Assembly: GCA_944472135.2 (NCBI GenBank)
Contig: OX235270.1
Location: forward strand, 147,513,632-147,577,631
Length of the DNA stretch: 64,000 nt
Direction of reading: 5' to 3'
Source: Trichobilharzia regenti
Lineage: Eukaryota > Platyhelminthes > Trematoda > Strigeidida > Schistosomatidae
Shown here in pieces: positions 55,505-64,000 of the stretch (its first letter is position 1; each line of letters opens with the position of its first letter). Made by a program: the position numbers and the translations under genes. The notes below the pieces were generated by a model that searched no databases, was not told where the DNA came from, and worked only from the letters and a program-made list of their open reading frames with translations.

Positions 55505-56545
55505 CTTTTCCCACTTTCCTACGACAACGGCACATATCAAGTGATCCACAACGGACAACTCAGCGACGCGTTTGGAGTAAACACAGGAGTCAGACAAGGG
55601 TGCTTATTATCACCGACGATGATATTCCTAATTGCGATGGACTGACTGGATTATGCGTCAGACAGTGAGTGGGAAACGAGAAGTCAGGAATATCCTGGAC
55701 CGACGTGAAGAACCTAGAAAACCTGGATTTCGCGCGGCGATGATTTATGCTTGATGTAACAGAAAATCAAAGCCTTACAAGTGAAAACCGACCGACAAAC
55801 TGGTCGAAGAAGCTGTCAGCGAAGACATGACTCCATGTGAACATAGACAAGACGAAGGTTATGAAAATAACCAACCAACAACAACAACAGCAGAAACATC
55901 CAACTTCAATCACCATCAACGGGAGGGTTTTGAAAGAGGTTACTTCATTCACTCACTTATCTGGGGAGCATTGTCTCAACTACAGGAAGCCGGAACGGAC
56001 GACGATGTCAAATCGAGCGAGAATCGGGTGGAGGCGAGAAACACATTCATCAACCTGAAATCAATCTGGAAATCTTCGTCACTCACCATCAACAACAAAA
56101 TTCCGTCGGTCAGATTTTCAATACAAACGTCAAGACAGTCAGTTCATCTACACGAATTAGAAACCTGACGTGTCACAAAGAATATTTCCAACAGGCTATT
56201 ACACACCTTCATCAACAACTAACTGTCTTCGCTGGCTCTATACTCAAGATCAGATGGCCGGGCTGGAAACAATCACCAACAAGAAACTATGAGAAGGAAC
56301 AAACAAAACAGTAACCAATCGCCAACCAACAAATATGCAGGAGAAAGTGTATTGAGATGGATTGAGCATTCACTGAGGAGGCCACTGGGTGACATCGCCC
56401 GCGCGTCAGGCCATTGCTCGAGTGGAACCCGAAAAGGAAGCGGCGTGTGGGACTTCAGTGCAAGGTTGACATGGAGGAGATTGTGTGGAGAGGAGTTGAA
56501 ACAGTATGGACTAACATGGATGGATGCAGGTGAAAAGTACAGCAG

Positions 56546-56697
56546 ACCTGGCGCCGGGTTCAGGGTGATCAAGAATGCTCTGACCCCGGGTGGAGGCTCA
56601 CCATTGCACCTCGGTGGGTTGAAACTCGCGACGGACCCTAATCGGGTGCGCTCGGGCGTGTAGTTTTTGTCAGTGGGGAGGCCTCACGGTCCTCCCT
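56546..56697 (+). ncRNA. U1 snRNA-like retropseudogene
   Basis: The sequence follows U1 snRNA from ACCTGGCGC (the first about six nucleotides are missing) through stem-loop I with GATCAAGAA, the U1-70K-type loop; stem-loop II with ATTGCACCTC, the U1A-type loop; GAAACTCG; an Sm-site-like GTTTTTG (A expected first); and a final stem GGGGAGGCC/GGTCCTCCC. Length (152) fits a U1 lacking its 5' end. The lost 5' splice-site-pairing end, the altered Sm site and the position inside a dead LINE argue for a pseudogene. Confidence 0.82.
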
Positions 56698-56720
56698 TTA
56701 AATATAAACAAAGCTTATGT

Positions 56721-56910
56721 GCGTCGGTGGCACAGTGGTTAGGACTCTTGCCGACCATGCACATGGTCCGGGGTTCGAACCCACGCCGGCGCACACCTGA
56801 TATCTATGGTCGGCCTGCAAAATTTGGGCTACCGATATCACATGCTGAAAATTCCATACTTGTACCAAAAATACAGTGTGGAATCAAGCTGTAAATTAAA
56901 AAAAAAAAAA
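56721..56910 (+). mobile_element. SINE type A joined to U1 sequence
   Basis: One of the best type A copies. Head GCGTCGGTGGCACAGTGG, B box GGTTCGAACCC, CACCTGATATCTATGGTCGG, ATACTTGTACCAAAAATACA, a poly(A) of about 13. It starts about 22 bp after the U1 3' end, and no separate target duplication is visible between U1 and SINE. Confidence 0.87.
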
Positions 56911-57000
56911 AGGAAGACATAAGCAATTGGAGACATGCAGTTGAAGCCATATGTTCCACTAGGAACCCAAGGGAGCAATAATAATAATATAAACTTTAAG

Positions 57001-57209
57001 ATCATTTAACAATGAACACTTTCAACGCTCAAGTATTATAACAAAGCACTGTGTACTACTCAGCAATTCAACATTGTGGATTTCTATCATTTCAGATAAA
57101 CTATTTATTACCACCACCATCGAACTAGCGGTAACTAGATTTCTGAATTGCTGATATGGAATATTTAAAATAATTTTTTTTAATTGAGTGAACAGATTGT
57201 AGATTGAGG
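57001..57209. other. No recognised feature
   Basis: Unassigned spacer. Confidence 0.3.
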
Positions 57210-57550
57210 GGATAAATAAATAGGGTACACAGCAGGTTGAAGATGAGGTAGTAACTTATCAAAGAAGACATTGTGAAATGGTCGCGCTAAGTCGTCAATT
57301 GAGAGAAGTTAGAATTCAAGAACCATTGGATCGGGTCCCAGTGGCTCAATGGTCTACGAACTCGCTAGCCTTGTAATCAAAAGGTCCTGGGTTCGAACCC
57401 TGGCGGTGGGGGCGTACTGATGAGTATTCCCAAACTAGGACAACGGAAACAGTTGTCCAGTACCCCCAGGTTTTCCAGTGGTTCTCTAACTGATATTTCA
57501 GCTCATGATGAAATCCTCCATCCAATCAAACAAAATCCCTACAAAACCAA
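57210..57550 (+). mobile_element. SINE type C, near full length
   Basis: 5' block decayed, AGAAGTTAGAATTCAAGAAC, GGGTCCCAGTGGCTCAATGG (A box side), GGTTCGAACCC B box, GTACTGATGAGTATTCCC, GGACAACGGAAACAGTTGTCC, CAGTACCCCC, TCTCTAACTGATATTTCAGC and TCCCTACAAAACC. The hammerhead core has an insertion on each side of helix II. Confidence 0.8.
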
Positions 57551-57964
57551 TGCTAGAAAATAAATAAATAAATATGTCAAGTTAGAGACTCTGTTCTTTC
57601 TTCCTATTGTCACAAAAATAAGTGTGTACATTAAATGTCACTCAGATATAAGATGAAATGAATTGTAGTCAGATAACTTCAGTAATCCGTAATTCTGCAA
57701 AATCCAGCTTTGTAATGACATAATTTCTTTACAGCTTTGGTTAATTCCTAGATGCCTTTATCTGAAGGACATCGAGACCGAAGGATTTTTTTTAATTGTA
57801 ACCAATTCACAAGTTAATGTGAGCTTTTGAATAATCCTCTGCTAATATTCCTTTCTTTCAGTGTGGCTGAAATAAAATATCAGGTAGGCAGCAAGCGTTC
57901 AGTTGACGTTTGTATGGCATAAACTGGATAGTACCATAAAATCTGTATAAATTATCCTATTCCT
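57551..57964. other. No recognised feature
   Basis: Unassigned AT-rich spacer. Confidence 0.35.
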
Positions 57965-58385
57965 TACAGCATTTCACAGTGAGCTGACATCATTTAGAGA
58001 ACCATTGGAAAATCAGCACCAGGAGTACTTGACATATGTTTCCGTTATTCTAATTTGGACTCTTCGTCAGCACGAACCCCAAACCTCAGGACCTTCTGAT
58101 TTACAAGGCGAGCTAACTCGTAGACTGTTGAGCCACTGAGATCCACCACCAAACCATTAGCCAGCTCATGTATTCCAACTTCTTGCACTAGCCAGTGTCA
58201 TTGTTGGTGAGTATTTTCCTCACACACTCGACCTGTTGTACTTGGCTTCACACCCCTGTGATGAGTATGTACTGATGATGAGACCCAGACTAGAACGAAA
58301 CAGCTTTCCAGTACTTCCTCCACTGGTTCTCCAACAAATGTTAGTTCGTACGTAATAAAATCCTGTAGCCAATCAACTCAAATCC
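57965..58385. mobile_element. Fold-back SINE type C
   Basis: Minus-strand copy 57965-58240 including its 5' region. The 3' half then reappears on the plus strand at 58248-58385, with GTACTGATGATGAGACCC, CGAAACAGCTTTCCAGTAC and GGTTCTCCAACAAATG. In the plus copy GAAAC is intact but C3 is A. Confidence 0.65.
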
Positions 58386-59254
58386 AAAATATTTTATTCT
58401 TTTTTTCTCAAATCCACCGTGAAAAACATGTTTAATACCACAATTAACTAACAACACGCTAGTTACTAGGTTGATGATGACTCAGTTTTTTTTTACTCTT
58501 AGAAACCTGAGTACCATTTCAGCTTTTTGCTTTTACCACACACAAACAAGTGTGTACTAACGAAAACCCCTCTGTATCATCCTTGAGTGGAAACATGCTC
58601 TATAAACTGATACGTACAACAAGACCATTATAATCGATGCCTTGATACTATTATTTAGAAAAAACATGTCAGCCTTTAAAATTTCTAATCACATTCATTC
58701 GTTATCATATAATCACGTATGAATCACTAATCTGCGTGTTCAGACATGTTGTACTAATAAAAAACATGTTTCAAAAAGACACATAGAGATAGAGAGAGAG
58801 AGAGAGAGAAAGACAAAAGATCTTAAAATCTTCTACTGACCTATATATCAATTTGTCAAAATTTGTCCACTTTTTTCTGTTAAATCAACTCCTTAAAACA
58901 CCCAATAGTATATACTTGTACATCCTTGTGAAGATGATTAGAATATTGTACCATTAATACTGATACCACGTCGTGGAAAATGAACCTCATCTGGTACCAT
59001 TAGCTGTGCCTGATTCAGTACAATTTGTAGCACGTTATATATAGACTGCTGCGGCTGAACGAGAAGAAAAGACAAGAATGAAACAACTTGTGTTTTTTTT
59101 TAATGCACGAAGCTCAAAAAGAAGAAGAAATGAAATGGGGTAAGTTAGAGAAGGGAGAAATGTATTTGTAAAAAAAATCTCCACTTCAGCACTTTCAAAA
59201 ACTAGATGCTGCTGGGTCCGAGTCCTTACAAGAACACCATTTCTTAGTAGTAGT
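58386..59254. other. No recognised gene
   Basis: Contains a (GA)n run at about 58786-58810. The 104-codon minus-strand frame at 59035-59349 overlaps an Sm-alpha fragment and shows no domain. Confidence 0.4.
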
Positions 59255-59350
59255 AGAAGTCGGGAGGGGGAGGCAGTTACATCTAGATGACAAGTCTCAA
59301 ATGGGACGAAATGTGCATTCTGGATCTGACTGCTAGTCACCATCCACAAG
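59255..59350 (+). mobile_element. Sm-alpha-like SINE fragment with decayed hammerhead
   Basis: TACATCTAGATGACAAGTCTC, GGGACGAAATGTGCATTC, TGACTGCTAGTCACCATCC in order. The core reads ATGACAA in place of CTGATGA (C3 and G8 lost), so it is inactive. Confidence 0.7.
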
Positions 59351-59617
59351 ATGGCATCATGCTAGTTAGGTATCTTTTCTAGGTATCATTGAAGTGTTCG
59401 TGCTAAGAGACGACATTGTTATCAGAGACTGAACCTTTCGCTCCGATATATTCAGTTAGTGGGGAATACGAAATAAAAATTGTGTGAGTATATCGGACTT
59501 CAAGATATATTTACTTTCAATATTCAGAAGAGTGGAATTCTGAATTGTGTACCTTCTTCTCCTTCTTCTACTAGTACTGCTAGTACGTTCAATTCAATCC
59601 ACATCACTGAATTGTTT

Positions 59618-59805
59618 CTTGGATGATAATTTTTCTATTCTTTTATCGATTATTCAGTCATTCTTTTCTGTTTATCAATTTTAGTGTGTTCTGTTATTGT
59701 CAACAATGAAAATTAAATGGTGAAGAAGCTCTTAACTTAAATTCACCATGAATTTTGAATAAACTAAATTGTTTTTTTTTAAGATACAACTGAGATGGAT
59801 GTTCT
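59618..59805 (+). repeat. Left copy of about 190-bp direct repeat flanking an RTE
   Basis: Matches 60731-60916 with substitutions and small gaps (GGATGATAATTTTT, GTGTGTTCTGTTATTGTCAA, GAAGAAGCTCTTAACTTAAA). Confidence 0.78.
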
Positions 59806-59814
59806 TCTTCTTCT

Positions 59815-60730
59815 TATTATTATTATTATATCCTTTAATTCCTAGAGGAACATACGGATTCAGCCACCCAAGTATCCATCGCCTTCTCTTTACTGACAAC
59901 GTTTTCACTCCACTCCAAGTCTCCCCACATGCTTCCATCTCCTCCTCACATGACCTCCGCCAAGTCACCCTCACCCATGCACTGACGACCAACTCGCCAC
60001 CCGCTTCCCTTTCGGCCTGGTTCCACTCGAGCCATGACTTGTCTAGTGATGTCACTCACTTCATGGTTTCCTCAGAGTATGGCCACAATCCAATCCATCT
60101 CCATTTCTTCCTGCCTATTTGTTTGACAATCGGTTCCGGCTGTGTTGGTTGGTTCGCTGATTGCCAGAGATCCCTCAATGTTGGTGATCTTTTCTGTCCG
60201 GCCATCTGATCTTGAGTGGTATTGGGCGAAGACAACTGTTGATGAAGGTCTGAAGTTTGTTTGAGATGCTGTTTATGACGCTCAGTGCAAGTCTCTGATC
60301 CGTATGATGAGTAGCACTGACTGACTTCACATTGGAGTTGAAAATCCCGATGTTATTTTTGATGGTGAGCAGTGATGTTGACTTCCACACAGACTTAATA
60401 GTAATGCAAGCTTGTCTTGCTTTTCCGATTCTGGCTGTGAGATCCTCGTCATTTCCGTTGGCCTGTAGTTGAATTAATGCTTCCATGTAGGTAGGTAGGT
60501 AGGTAGGTAGGTAGGTAGGTAGGTGAAGGAGGTTGTTTCTTTCAGGTTCCTCCCATTTATTCTGGCTGATTGTTGTCTGTGGTTGTTGTTGTTGTTGCTG
60601 TTGGTGTTGTCCAGGATTCTTCAACACCACATCTGTTTTTTTTATGTTCACTTGAAGGAAGTCCTATCCTCTGTGGATGCTTGTTCTGCCAGCTTGTTGC
60701 TTTTCACTTGCATATCCTCCAGTTTGTGGG
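59815..60730 (-). mobile_element. RTE LINE subfamily A, 3' part
   Basis: 3' end (ATT)n at about 59815-59827, C-terminal frame 59732-60055 (WRRSCEEEMEACGETWSGVK), then 60175-60651 (158 codons), which runs from NIKKTDVVLKNPGQHQQQQQ through LPTYLPTYLPTYM, encoded by a nine-unit (AGGT)n, to LKIRWPDRKDHQH. 5'-truncated just downstream of the FADD region at 60730. Confidence 0.85.
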
Positions 60731-60916
60731 ATGATAATTTTTAATTTTTCTTTTTATCAATTATTTACTCGTTTTTTTCTGTTTATCATTTCTAGTGTGT
60801 TCTGTTATTGTCAACAACGAAAATTAAATAGTGAAGAAGCTCTTAACTTAAATTCACCCTGAATTTAACAAATAAACTAAATTGTTGTTTTTTTATTGAT
60901 ACAACTAATGGATGTC
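60731..60916 (+). repeat. Right copy of about 190-bp direct repeat flanking an RTE
   Basis: See the left copy at 59618-59805. It abuts the truncated 5' end of the RTE. Confidence 0.78.
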
Positions 60917-61009
60917 CTCTATTTAATTTAATCTAAGTTGGAAGTATTAAATTTAATCAGGTTATATAGTATTCTCCTTGAAAGTGAAGTGCATTCTTCC
61001 CGTTTTTGC

Positions 61010-61340
61010 ATATGGTTTTATATTTTTTTTCTCGGTGGGCTAGTGACATGAGATGAGAGCTGCTTTTTCGACACTTCCATCATCTTGCTAACACAGTGTA
61101 TCAGAAGAATTTGTGGCAGTGATCGCTTAGAAGAAGAGCTTCTATACCTGAAGAATACCTTGGATGAAAATGAATACCAGGCGTGTTTTGTAGGGGAGAA
61201 TACAAAACCAACGCCAAAAGGAGGAAGAATACACTTCAAGGCCAAGGAAAACGCAGCGACTTTGCAGCAGATATCCTTAAGAGGAGAATCTCCAGTTCCT
61301 CTATTGAGAAGACATTTCCTGAAGCAATTCTAAGAATAAT
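61010..61340 (+). pseudogene. PLE linker fragment
   Basis: The 61085-61333 frame reads CIRRICGSDRLEEELLYLKN, TLDENEYQACFVGEN. This is the conserved PLE segment (R-x-x-x-C-S, EEE-x-x-L, N-x-Y-P) found after the connector in P1 (40.5 kb). RT and endonuclease are absent. Confidence 0.65.
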
Positions 61341-61344
61341 ATTC

Positions 61345-61790
61345 TCCAGCTGCCAACCGCTTCAATTCAGTGTGAAGGACAAACGTTTAATCAACACCTG
61401 TCTTCGATCAATACTGCTCAAGATCACAGATGGACTGCCAGAATAGCTCAGCAACAATTGGGTGGGATCTCTGGCGGGCGAAACGATCCAACCAACGTAG
61501 CAGGAATTGACCATGCAACAAAATTTGCAGGAGAAAAAATGAAGGGGCATTGGCCATGCTCTGAGAAAACAATTAGGTGATACTACAAGACAGACCAACG
61601 TAAGAGTGGAACCCGTAAGGGAAGCGGCGAGTTAGTTTTCAGTGAAAGGGTGACAGGGAGGAAGGAGGTGATGCGAAAAGGAGATGAAGGGCAGGTGTGG
61701 AGCCAGGTGAAAATGTTGGCAGAGAACCGATCGGCTAAATCCCTATGTTCCTCTAGGAACTAAAGGAAACAATAATAATAATAGTGCATT
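61345..61790 (+). mobile_element. RTE LINE 3' end, diverged
   Basis: CAACACCTGTCTTCGATCAA, GGGATCTCTGGCGGGCG, then AACCCGTAAGGGAAGCGGCG and CCTCTAGGAACTAAAGGAAACAATAATAATAATAG. Fits the C-terminal region of other copies, but without an open frame. Confidence 0.75.
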
Positions 61791-62439
61791 TATCAATTCA
61801 CCTATTCGTGTGGAGCTAGGTATATAGGTTGTTCTATACGGGTCCTATCAAAATGTGTTACAGGACGAATATTAATCAAATAGGTTAGGAAGCGAAATAT
61901 TTTTAAGTTTCGTGTTTAGAAAAACACAAAATTTTGATAGAATAATAAGCTGTTAAGTTCCAGTCGAATGATTTAAGATAATTAGATTTATTCCACTCAT
62001 TCACAGAGTCACATGATGAACAAGAATTTTTACATCTCCGGAAGCCAAACATTCACTTTATTTTATCATCATTGTATTTGTCTTTTTTTGTTGATGAAAC
62101 CAACGTGGAGGTTGTAAAGTGAATATCCATATAAAATGAATTCGAATTTATCCATTTCAAGAGGTAACACACCTTCTTTATCATTCAAATGAATGCAAAT
62201 GTATAAGATACCTAGACTATAGTTCACTCTATCACTAAACACGCATCGAATTTATGAATTATAGAGAGCGACTGTGGTTTTTTTGTATCAGTTCTCTGCA
62301 CAAAGTTTTCCGCTGAAGTTTTTCTTCTATCAAACTGACCAACCATTTTGCAGTATATATATGCTATCACTCTTACTTTGATATTTTTCCAGTTGTAAGG
62401 AGCAGGGGAAGTCCAGAATCTGTATGGCATCCTACAATT
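61791..62439. other. No recognised feature
   Basis: Unassigned AT-rich sequence. Confidence 0.35.
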
Positions 62440-63590
62440 TAACTGACTGAAAATGCCAGTTAAAATTTTCAGTAGAATGGTTATTGAACAAAGGGAAAAC
62501 TATTTTCGATAGATAATCTGCTCTTCATAATCAGCTTCTACAGTTATATATCTAACCATTATAGTGAATTAGTGTTACACTAACAACATTAATGTTGTTG
62601 TCTAAATAACATCAAATCAATATTATTAGTAATGCTATTGCATTACAGTTCGATGACATCAACATAACAATACACACTGAATGCCAGATAAATTAGGAAA
62701 GATAATGATACAAATTCATGAATTTATAGTCTTTACTGAAGGCCAGGGTACTAGTTAGTGGTGGTTAGCTGGACTCGCTTCTTCTGTGCACAAAGCACTG
62801 GTCGTTTCACGCAAGTCTCGATAGCCTCTGATGTTTAGAGTATGCGGTAAAAAATAATTTCTCCTTTACGTTCCCAGTGCTGGAACATAGGGCTTCAAGC
62901 TGCTAGTGGCTTGAAGTTTCTGTAGCAGTGTTTATTATTTTACAGGATGGGGTTGCTAGCCAACTTCATGCCCAACCTTTCTTCTTTACCAGCATTATTT
63001 CTGGCTTAGCCAGGCAAAGGAGTGCCTCGTCGGTGGCCGGGGGTCGAACCCCGGACCATGTGCATGGTCGGCGAGCGTCCTAACCGCTATACCACCTAGT
63101 ATGCAGTATTTCGATGTTTTTGACAATTTATTTGGCACCCGACAGAGGATGATGGGGAAGGGGATTCTTCAATGCTGGCTGGCTTTGTGGTCGTCTGATT
63201 TGGACCAGGTGGTCTAATATCCAAGTCATGATGGTTTTCACCACACCTTCTTCACTTAGCCATACTGGGAGATATTCTCGAGCGAGCACAAAAAATCAAG
63301 TTTCTAGGGCAACAGCCGATATAACTTGCTCCACTACAAGCGTAGTTGAATTGGTAGCTACAATTGGAAGTGGCTAGTCTAAGTACTTCATCTTTCAATC
63401 GAGCAATCACCATCGGTAGTGTAGAACCTGACGATGCAGTTATCAGAAAGAGTATTCTTTGTTCAGTAACCGTTCTACAATCTTTCGGCGGAATATATCT
63501 AAAAAGGAATTACGAACACATTAAGTTATTCGGAGTTTCTATTATACTTTTGAGTCGACAGAAGAACCTCTAGTAATGAGCAACCAACCT
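62440..63590 (-). mobile_element. Penelope-like element family P5, interrupted by SINE B
   Basis: 62440-62840 repeats the terminal region at 28960-29370, and 63108-63590 the endonuclease (minus strand NCSYQFNYACSGASYIGCCPRNL at about 63310-63380, then CARSRISPSM). The SINE at 62849-63097 splits the endonuclease after the LRTSEAI-equivalent. RT missing. Confidence 0.8.
62849..63097 (-). mobile_element. SINE type B inserted in a PLE, with 10-bp duplication
   Basis: Target duplication AGTATGCGGT / AGTATGCAGT at 62839-62848 and 63098-63107 (one mismatch). Minus-strand head with GGGGTTCGACCCCCGGCC, ATAATGCTGGTAAAGAAG, GTTGGCTAGCAACCCCATCC and a tail reading GCCCTATGTTCCAGCACTGG and ATT-like repeats. 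Confidence 0.87.
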
Positions 63591-64000
63591 ACTGGAACAA
63601 GTTAATGACAAATCTTGGTAAAAATTTCGCTTGTTAAAGAGTTAAAATAATACTATTGAATTCTTTCACACGACAAACAATGTCGAATTAAACTTGACTA
63701 CTCAACTGGAAAACATAAAATCACGAACTAGCTAATATCAAGCCTAGTTTATAGTTAGTTGTCTTCCTTGGCAAAAGCTATTCTTAAGAAGTTTCATGAG
63801 AGACGCTGATTCATTATTTTGTCTGCTTATCAGACGCTGTCAGTGCCAGTGGAGAACAATGAATCATTTGTTTGTTCAAATGGGTCTTTTTATTTGCAGA
63901 GAGACAAGACGACATTTTTCACTGCTTAATCTTGTATTGGTTGGCAGAAGATTGGAGAAATATGATTAAAAGTACTGTTGTATTTTATTAATAACGTTTA
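63591..64000. other. No recognised feature
   Basis: Unassigned sequence at the window edge. Confidence 0.35.

Larger units (their letters stand above)
55505..57000 (+). mobile_element. RTE LINE subfamily B, interrupted by U1-SINE insert
   Basis: The RT part begins SYDNGTYQVIHNGQL, then VNTGVRQGCLLSPTMIFLIA (55575-55635), the best RT motif B in the RTE copies here, the region of the catalytic block (55720-55760, shifted), a QQQQQ connector, and ILKIRWPGWKQSPTRNYEK (56240-56300). After GTACAGCAG (56545) it is broken by the insert and resumes at about 56911 (GGAAGACATAAGC) to GTTCCACTAGGAACCCAAGG and AATAATAATA. Confidence 0.83.

Overview
The window looks like gene-poor, transposon-saturated DNA from a digenean flatworm, most likely a schistosome. 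It is AT-rich with long (TA)n tracts. It carries short retroposons of the Sm-alpha type with hammerhead-ribozyme cores, many copies of an RTE-clade (SR2-like) LINE ending in ATT/AAT repeats, CR1/Jockey-like LINE 3' ends, and several families of Penelope-like elements (PLEs) with GIY-YIG endonuclease domains. This combination is characteristic of schistosomes as I know them. The species cannot be fixed from the sequence alone. I find no complete host gene. The only possible host exon is an anonymous 72-codon reading frame at 42.3-42.5 kb.

Layout. 1-1.25 kb: RTE (minus). 1.9-4.05 kb: PLE (plus) broken by two SINEs. 4.6-6.1 kb: PLE (minus). 7.0-9.8 kb: RTE, SINE and PLE fragments. 10.1-10.7 kb: palindromic PLE terminus followed by a PLE N-terminal frame. 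11.2-12.4 kb: RTE. 12.9-15.3 kb: a cluster of SINEs, several folded back on themselves. 15.4-22.3 kb: an RTE composite (minus, about 3.3 kb span) and a 904-bp segment of it copied in inverted orientation at 15.4 kb, with PLE pieces between. 22.4-25.5 kb: RTE copies and a second palindrome. 26.0-29.8 kb: two PLEs, one with about 570-bp inverted terminal arms. 29.95-30.2 kb: a clean SINE with a 12-bp target-site duplication. 31.4-36.7 kb: RTE, PLE and SINE fragments. 36.7-41.8 kb: PLE pieces, then an Sm-alpha-like SINE with an intact hammerhead core. 42.7-45.9 kb: SINE, CR1 and a PLE with 255-bp inverted arms. 46.8-53 kb: RTE, SINE and CR1. 53.1-54.9 kb: the best CR1-like ORF (342 codons). 55.5-57 kb: RTE interrupted by a U1 snRNA-like sequence joined to a SINE. 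57.2-61.8 kb: SINE, RTE and PLE fragments. 62.4-63.6 kb: PLE interrupted by a SINE.

How the parts relate. The LINEs (RTE, CR1-like) and PLEs encode reverse transcriptases, although almost every copy here is truncated or frameshifted. The SINEs appear to be their dependents. One tRNA-like head is joined to two different bodies: one ends like the RTE LINE and the other ends like the CR1-like LINE. A third SINE family and the Sm-alpha family carry hammerhead cores and repeatedly occur as fold-back (inverted) copies. Coordinates of decayed copies are read by eye and good to about 10-30 bp; boundaries set by target-site duplications are exact.
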